From positions 6,326,501-6,390,500 of the forward strand of contig NC_087105.1 in the NCBI RefSeq assembly GCF_963855985.1: a stretch of 64,000 nucleotides of DNA, in the 5' to 3' direction. The position numbers were made by a program, and so were the translations under genes. Each line of letters opens with the position of its first letter. The stretch's first letter is position 1. The notes under the pieces were generated by a model. It did no database searches. It saw only the letters and a list, made by a program, of their open reading frames with translations, and had not been told where the DNA came from. This document shows, piece by piece, positions 58,188 to 64,000 of this stretch. The DNA comes from Ostrinia nubilalis. Taxonomy: Eukaryota; Arthropoda; Insecta; Lepidoptera; Crambidae.

Positions 58188-59280
58188 CAGTGTGAGTCAC
58201 GTTAAAGTGTACATATGAAAATAGATGAAACTAGACCTATTTTTATCGACAAAAAAGAGGTCAAAAAATTTTTGTGATTTTTTTTAAATTTTTTATAGAA
58301 TTTTTTTTCTTCCAATTACTTATTGTAAAGAATACGTAATAACTTTTAAACTAAGCGGTATATCCTGATAAAATAAAAACAGTAATAATGCTAAATAACA
58401 GGCAAAACTAATAAAATACACAAAAAAGGCCAACAAATAATAAAAAAATATACTTTTTGAAAAAAATCTGCTTTTAAATTCGTGTTTTTTGGTTATTTGA
58501 TAAATTTCTCCAAAAAATGCCCCTATAACCGGTAATTTTTATCACTTTGTATTATTCTCTATCGTGTTACCTTCGTAAAACCAAAAATCGCATGTCTCTA
58601 TCCCTATCACAACGTTTGCAATGATCGTTTGAAGTAAGCCTCTCCGGGCGCGCCATTCAACGCTTCGTTAACAACGAAACTGAAAATGGCTCTAGATTTG
58701 TAATTTTGATAAAGACAAGTTAGATTTCAAATAAAAACAAAAGATTTCGAAGTAAAATAAGCATTTTAGTCAAAATTAAAATTGTCTTATCCTGTAGCGG
58801 AGAAAAATGTTGTGGCAGGCCTTTGTTCAAACGATCATAGCAAATGTTGTGATAGGGATAGAGACATGCGATTTTTGGTTTTACAAAGATATTACGATAG
58901 AGAATAATACAAATTAATAAAAACCACCTGTTATAGGGGCATTTTTTTGAGAAATTTAACAAATAACCAAAAAAACACCAATTTAAAAGCAGATTTTTTT
59001 CAAAAAGTATCATTTTTTATTATTTGTTGGCCTTTTTGTGTATTTTATGTATTTTTTTAGTATCGCCTGTTATTAATGTTTTTATTTTATCAGGATATAC
59101 CGCTTAGTTTAAAAGTTATTACGTTTTCTTTACAATAAGTAATTGGAAGAAAAAAAATTCTATAAAAAATTTAAAAAAAATCTCAAACATTTTTTGACCT
59201 CTTTTTTGTCGATAAAAATAGGTCTAGTTTCATCTAGTTTCATCTATTTTCATATGTACACTTTAACGTGACTCACACTG
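58188..59280. mobile_element. 1093-bp MITE with very long inverted arms in the LINE RT
   Basis: Termini CAGTGTGAGTCACGTTAAAG on both ends, TA flanks. Arms run almost to the middle (about 500 bp each), so the transcript would fold into a long hairpin. A second, truncated copy is at 408-1250. Confidence 0.9.
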
Positions 59281-59396
59281 TATATCAACGACTTGCCTAA
59301 AATATGTGATACTCTTAGCGTACTGTATGCTGATGATGTCTCTCTGCTATTCAAAATACCAAACAACTGCTCAATAAATACTAAAAATAACATCCT

Positions 59397-59549
59397 CATT
59401 TTTCATACAAATCGGATTTTATAAAATTAATTTTGTATGAAAATTAAAAAAAATAAAATGATATCAAATTTCTGACTTCACCATACCATTTATATGACCA
59501 TGTTAACATGGGCTAGTGTCGGCTCATATACCCATTTACCTAACACCCT
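59397..59549. mobile_element. Truncated copy of the 264-bp MITE
   Basis: Matches the second half of 20426-20689 up to CACCCTGTATA. Confidence 0.8.
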
Positions 59550-59697
59550 GTATATTTATAAAATTTATAAGTAGGTAGACTTAAGATTTATAATAATTGT
59601 TAATAATATTTAATAATTGTTATTTGTATTGCTGTACCCAACCGGGTGTGCATTTGTATGTTAGTACCTAACAATATACAATGTATCTATTATGTGC

Positions 59698-59728
<31 letters not shown>

Positions 59729-59729
59729 A
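59550..59729 (+). other. Probable LINE 3' UTR with (AATA)n tail
   Basis: CAATAAATAAATAAATAAAT at the end fits a CR1-type 3' tail. Followed directly by the right arm of the smaller inverted repeat. Confidence 0.5.
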
Positions 59730-60505
59730 TGTAGTTATGTTTAGTAAGTTATTATTATTATAGTAATAGTTTGCAAACAAATACACGAGAAGGAATTAGT
59801 ATCACGTAATAAGTAGTTTCCACAAAGACCGGTCCTGCGCCGCTTGCATCCAGGTACTTCCCGCGACCTTTACCAGATCGTCGGTCCACCTAGTGGGAGG
59901 CCTGCCCACGCTACGTCTTCCAGCTCGTGGTCGCCACTCAAGAACTTTCCTGCCCCAGCGGCCATCAGCTCTTCGAGCTATGTGCCCCGCCCACTGCCAC
60001 TTGATTTTAACGATTCTGCGGGCTATGTCACGGCCTTTGTCCAGCAGTGGACGTCTTTCAGCTGAAACGAACGAACGAACGAATAAGTAGTTGGGTGGTT
60101 GACACTATTATCCAATAATTCCTAAAACCTCTTTAAAACACTTCGATATTCCTAATAATTGAGTTGGATTTCAATTTGTCAACTTTAAACGAATTATTGA
60201 AATACAAATAAATACCTTACTTACCTCCCGGAATCAACTGGTAGTTTAAAAAACTAAAATTTAGTTTTTAATGTCGAGTGTAAGCAACCATCTACTTAAC
60301 AAATGTTATAATACCCCTTTTTTATTGTTCACTAATTTTCGCACAAACAAAATAATTTCACAAACGCGTGAGCAGCGTCACTCAAGCGAACGCAGTCGCG
60401 CCTCGCATTCGTCCAAGACAGTCTTGGTAACGCGTACGTGAGCGGTGTCTGTCTATGTGTGCGTGGCTCGAGCGCGCTTAGTATGGAGTTTACCTTCTGT
60501 TATAT
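59730..60505 (-). repeat. Right arm of the smaller inverted repeat
   Basis: Reverse complement of 50890-51385 apart from a 263-bp insertion (59819-60081). Confidence 0.65.
59819..60081. mobile_element. RTE-type LINE 3' end with inverted 5' part
   Basis: On the minus strand 60030-59819 reads KIKWQWAGHIARRADGRWG and VGRPPTRWTDDLVKVAGS, while the plus strand 60031-60063 reads FVQQWTSFS then stop, followed by (GAAC)n. Both are from the same ORF C-terminus in opposite orientation. AATAAGTAGTT is duplicated at 59808-59818 and 60082-60092. Typical outcome of twin priming. Confidence 0.8.
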
Positions 60506-61214
60506 TTTGTATAACATATATATTTTGTGATATCGATAAGTACTTCATAAATCTTAAATATTTATCAATTTGTAAAAGCGCCGGCCGGTATCTTAATATT
60601 GTTTTGTTTATGGCGACTCGTTTGTTCCTTAGTAATATTATTTACTCGTATCATGCGTCTTGATTTCTTTTGTCGATAAACTGAACAAAATAAAGATGTT
60701 CCAAGACTTCCAAGTGGTAGGTCGTAGGATAGGATTACTTTAATCATTCGGTTGACTTAATGTAGTGTTTCATAGTCTGTTATATTGTTCATGATAAATT
60801 CCAAAATAAGTTTCCTTCTGACAAAAAATGTTGGTGTAGTATTTTATAAGCTTTAATTTAACTTGCATGTTTAATCATTTCAACTATTCTAGATATTTAA
60901 AATTTTAAATGTACTTTTAGACTTAATAATTATTAATGTTTTGAGACAATGATGATGGAATAATTTCAATATTATTCGGGAAATCATTGATGGTTTCAGA
61001 TACTCTTGAGTCAATTTTTCTAATTCAAATTTATACTTCCCCATGATGATTCTTAATATGATCACAGAATAATAATAAGTACTACGTACAGAGGTTTTAC
61101 TTCGCGAAGGTATTTAAAAAAATGTAAGCTCAATGTCATTAACAATATGGTGTAATTTAGCTTGTCTCAAAAGTCAAGCACCATTTTGTTGACATACGTC
61201 AGTGATCGGTACTG
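60506..61214. other. AT-rich DNA, no gene recognised
   Basis: No domain, repeat end or splice pattern that I can support. Confidence 0.4.
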
Positions 61215-61222
61215 CGCCGAAG

Positions 61223-61512
61223 CAGTAGCGGCGTAAGGGGGGGGCGGTGGGGGCGGTCCGCCCCGGGTGCCAAGCATCAGGGGGTGACACAAGTCGCGCA
61301 GATTAGTACTCACTGGCACATTTGCATGGCAAATCTGCGGTCTATGTCATGATGGGGGAGGGGGGGGGGGGGGGGGTGTGCGATTGTCTTCGAATCGGTA
61401 GGTAACCCCAAAATCCTGGGGGGTACCAGGGGGCCAGGGGGTGCCTTAGGACTTATTACGGAGGGAGGGGGGGTGATCGCCCCGGGTGCCAACCCATGCT
61501 ACGCCGCCACTG
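61223..61512. mobile_element. 290-bp hAT-type MITE, G-rich
   Basis: Termini CAGTAGCGGCGTA and TACGCCGCCACTG. CGCCGAAG duplicated at 61215-61222 and 61513-61520. 8-bp duplication with CAG ends fits hAT. The interior holds a run of about 19 G near 61358-61376 and GGGG clusters that could form G-quadruplexes. Confidence 0.88.
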
Positions 61513-61520
61513 CGCCGAAG

Positions 61521-62097
61521 CTATAGGGCTGACTTCGGTAAAATGATGTGACGTGAGGTGCCAAACTGCAGAAAATGGCGGAGGAAATACATGATTTAGC
61601 ATGAATTATCATGAATATTATAAACTACTTATTTACCTCTCAGTGTCTTCAGGCAACTTAAAAAAGTACATTCTGTGTTTTTATTATTATTTAGGCAGTT
61701 AAATTCTGCACAGTATTTAGTACATAATTTTCTTACTTTTTTTCCATCATTCACAAGAATACGCGTGCGTGAGTCAATGCTCGCTCGTATGTGAGGCCTT
61801 GTCGAATAGTAATCCTGTAGGAGGCCATCGTGCGTGTTTTGTTTTCGATGTAAACTCGCGGAGATGAGCAGGCCTGGTATGATTCTTTCATTTATGGATG
61901 GAATATTAGGGTTTGTAAATGAAATAAAAAATAAATAGGTAAAAAAATAATTTTATTACACACAACATCAAAAAACGAAAAATATAAAAATCTAAAAGTA
62001 TAATCTAAAGCTATATCTAATTAAAACTACCTAACTAAACTACCGGCAACGTTGTTACTTGAAATAAAGAAAGAATAGAAATTAGTTTTATTTTATA
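61521..62097. other. Downstream region of the divergent family gene
   Basis: 61850-61885 resembles the motif downstream of gene A (43850-43890). 61930-62060 may be the minus-strand 3' UTR. No coding sequence found. Confidence 0.4.
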
Positions 62098-62205
62098 CTA
62101 GCTTTCCCGCCCGCGGCTTCGCCCGCGTGGAATTTTGTCTGTCATCGAAAAACTTTATAGCGCGCGTCCCTGTTTCAAAAACCGGGATAAAACTATCCCA
62201 GAAGA
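62098..62205 (-). mobile_element. Helitron-like 3' end
   Basis: On the minus strand it ends CGGGCGGGAAAGCTAG with a GCGGG/CCGC hairpin just before. The rest of the element is missing. It interrupts a second copy of the exon 10-like sequence (GTCACTTCCAG near 62216). Confidence 0.5.
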
Positions 62206-62289
62206 ACTGGAAGTGACCTGCGAAAAAAAATATTAAATAAAATTCATTTTGACTAATTCACTTTGATGCACATCAAAAGGGCGGTCCAC

Positions 62290-62485
62290 TCACACGTGCC
62301 TGCGCCGATGGAGCCGTTGACTCCACATAACCTAAAACAGAAATTACATTCTGTAAAAAATGTTCTTTCGTAACTAATTACACGAACGAAGCTGGGTTTT
62401 GTCAGCAACTTACTTTCACAGCCGAGTGGCGCATCCATGTGCTGTCGTCGTCGAGGCTTGCCTCTTCATCGAGGGGCGCCTGGAA
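62290..62485 (-). pseudogene. Additional exon-like pieces of the divergent family cluster
   Basis: 62480-62413 reads APLDEEASLDDDSTWMRHSAVK between an AG acceptor and GTAAGT. 62325-62290 reads VMWSQRLHRRRH after an acceptor. An acidic exon is plausible, but I cannot connect it to a frame. Confidence 0.35.
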
Positions 62486-62561
62486 AGATGAATAGCGGAT
62501 TAAATACATTGAAATCAAAACGAAACAATCCAGCGCTGCGGAAGCTGAATCCGACACTGAC

Positions 62562-62866
62562 GATTGAATAGACAGGAGGGCTGCAGACCGGCTCGGGTTG
62601 GTAGCGCTACTCCAGAAACCGCAGCTGCGTCTCCTCCCGGTCCAGGGTATCCCAATAGGCGCCCTCTATGGGCTTATAGAACTGAAAGAAATGACATCGA
62701 AATATATAAACGTTATTCTCGATCAAGGGTCTGATAAGAATATAGTCTGATAAGTAAACACGAACGAAGTTGGGTTTTGGTTCTGGTAGCGCTGCTCCAG
62801 AAACCGCAGCTGCGTCTCCTCTCGGTCCAGGGTCTCCCAATAGGCGGCCTGTATGGGTTTATAGAA
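62562..62866 (-). pseudogene. Two tandem copies of the exon 9-like segment, both damaged
   Basis: 62866 downward reads FYKPIQAAYWETLDREETQL, then loses its donor near 62775. 62681-62562 (40 codons, acceptor TTTCAG, donor altered to GTCAGT) reads FYKPIEGAYWDTLDREETQL with a TAG after RFLE. Together with 63392-63301 this exon occurs three times, a local tandem duplication. Confidence 0.6.
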
Positions 62867-62986
62867 CTGAAAGAAATGACATCGAAATATAATAAACGTT
62901 ATTCTCGTTCAAGGGTCTGATAAGAAATACTAACGTCCGTGTTCACAATATTCACGTTGATGAAATCTTACCGGTTCAGGCAAATG

Positions 62987-64000
62987 TCACGTTGGAAATA
63001 GCTCACTTATGAGTATTCCGTCAAGCTCCGCCAACTCCTCACCTGAGAACAAAAGAGAATATTGTAAGGAGACTTGAAACAAAAAATGGCCGAGTATGTG
63101 GTATTCAAGAACACTTACAGCTGTAGAAGTGTGAAGAAGTAGGCGGAGAAGAGCTGGAAGTGACCTGCGAAAAAAAAATTAAATAAAATTCATTTTGACT
63201 AATTCACTTTGATGCGCCTGGAAAGATCAATAGCAGATTAAATTACATTGAAATCAAAACGAAACAATCCAGCGCTGTGGAAGCTGAATCCGACACTCAC
63301 GATTGAATAGATAGGAGGACTGCTGACCGGCTCGGGCTGGTAGCGCTGCTCCAGAAACCGCAGCTGCGTCTCCTCCCGGTCCAGGGTATATTAGTTAAGT
63401 AGTAGCTAGTTAAGTTAGTATTTAAGCTGAATGTTTTGAAAACTCACGTTTAAGCCCAAAGATATGCCTGAGTTACCACTCGGCAGCTCCGCGGGCTCCG
63501 GCGCCAGCGCTTCCACCTGGCGGACACACAGCGCACGTCAGTTTTTAACATCAAAGTCACTTATAGCTTCGGCAACAAATTGGATACCTATGTTAAGTTA
63601 TCAGCTCTCAATAAAATAATAGGAAAAGAAACTCACATCGATAATCGAGGAAGAGTCCTCGGACTCCGAAGCCGTTGACTCTTCGATATCCACGAGCTGT
63701 AGGAATGTATAAACATAAAAATAAAGTCATTCCATATATTAGTAAAAAATAATGCACTTAATGTATAAAATGTAAAGACACTCACGTCGTCTGGGGCAGT
63801 ATAGCTCCTTCTACTGGCTCCTGTGACGATACCTTGTTCTTCAGGTGACTCCCTAGAATCAATTATAAATTCGAGAAGTCACCAGTAAATAGTTTGGAAC
63901 AGTATAATAATGATTAATTGAATAAAATACTTACACCTGTATCGAAGAGTTTCGTTGTAGGTGGGCTTCCTATCAAGCGGCTTCGCACTGTTCGTGCAGG
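62987..64000 (-). CDS. Gene E: divergent member of the bHLH-zipper family, 3' part, runs off right edge
   Basis: Exon pieces descending: 64000-about 63937 (NSAKPLDRKPTYNETLRYR), 63852-63786 (ESPEEQGIVTGASRRSYTA), 63696-63637 (LVDIEESTASESEDSSSIID), 63516-63448 (VEALAPEPAELPSGNSGIS), 63392-63301 (LDREETQLRFLEQRYQ), 63164-63119 (VTSSSSPPTSSHFYS), 63042-62987 (EELAELDGILISELF then stop). Phases join, and the last junction splits a codon after one base exactly as in genes A and B, whose final exons it resembles. NSGIS stands where A and B have DSGIDS/DSGVDS, so the degron is incomplete. The 63392 exon lacks a clear acceptor and has a TAA just upstream, so this copy may be broken. Confidence 0.5.

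Larger units (their letters stand above)
56400..59400 (+). pseudogene. LINE reverse transcriptase, split by two MITEs
   Basis: 56494-57084 contains the N-terminal RT region (SGIDEIPPTLIKACAKEL), then a frameshift near 56990. 57033-57422 has NQYGFRQNRSTTLAV and LFLDMTKAYDKVSYE. After MITEs at 57429-58169 and 58188-59280 the frame continues as INDLPKICDTL and VLYADDVSLL, the catalytic YADD box. The flanks of the two MITEs join in frame to give the expected LGCILFLIYINDLP block. A third truncated MITE ends it at about 59397. Confidence 0.85.

Overview
The window is eukaryotic, intron-rich nuclear DNA dense in transposons. Short GT-AG introns (about 80-130 bp), a BEL/Pao retrotransposon, Helitrons with TC...CTAG ends, piggyBac-type TTAA insertions and PHD-finger LINEs together suggest an insect, most likely a moth or butterfly. 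The species cannot be named from this. I saw no tRNA, rRNA, bacterial-type operon or CRISPR array.

The dominating structure is a giant inverted repeat. Left arm: about 1251-27815. Right arm: about 27838-48640. The spacer is only a few tens of bases, and each arm is about 20 kb once the later insertions are removed. Over most of their length the arms are nearly identical, and the coding exons of gene A appear identical. They differ by clean insertions whose empty sites can be read in the opposite arm. Left only: an intact BEL/Pao element (21253-27560), a LINE tail (about 20004-20367) and a MITE (20426-20689). Right only: a piggyBac-type element (32768-33719) and a Helitron (42107-43035). The innermost 400 bp or so of each arm is clearly more diverged than the rest, as expected if an older inverted repeat seeded the palindrome.

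The palindrome carries an amplified gene family that I do not recognise by name. Genes A (2867-4676; mirror 45215-47024) and B (16517-18343; mirror 30368-32193) each have 11 coding exons with the same phases. They encode 298 and 285 aa proteins with an AT-hook (RGRP), a basic helix-loop-helix with the E-box contact residues, a leucine zipper, a DSG(I/V)DS motif matching a beta-TrCP phosphodegron, and acidic C-terminal segments. Chimeric or broken relatives lie at 12297-13319 (mirror 36347-36975) and 8895-10085 (mirror 37986-39348). A more divergent member runs off the right edge on the minus strand (62200-64000). Flanking segments, including a conserved 31-nt hairpin motif, are duplicated with the genes.

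Outside the right boundary are a degenerate flanking unit (48641-50600) and an inverted-repeat-bounded region (50890-60505). The latter is filled by a broken CR1/Jockey-type LINE (about 52430-59730) with nested insertions, several of which show target-site duplications. From 60505 to 62200 are AT-rich DNA, an 8-bp-TSD hAT MITE and a Helitron-like tail, followed by the divergent gene-family cluster. The left edge (1-1250) holds a second copy of the same LINE and a truncated copy of one of its MITEs.
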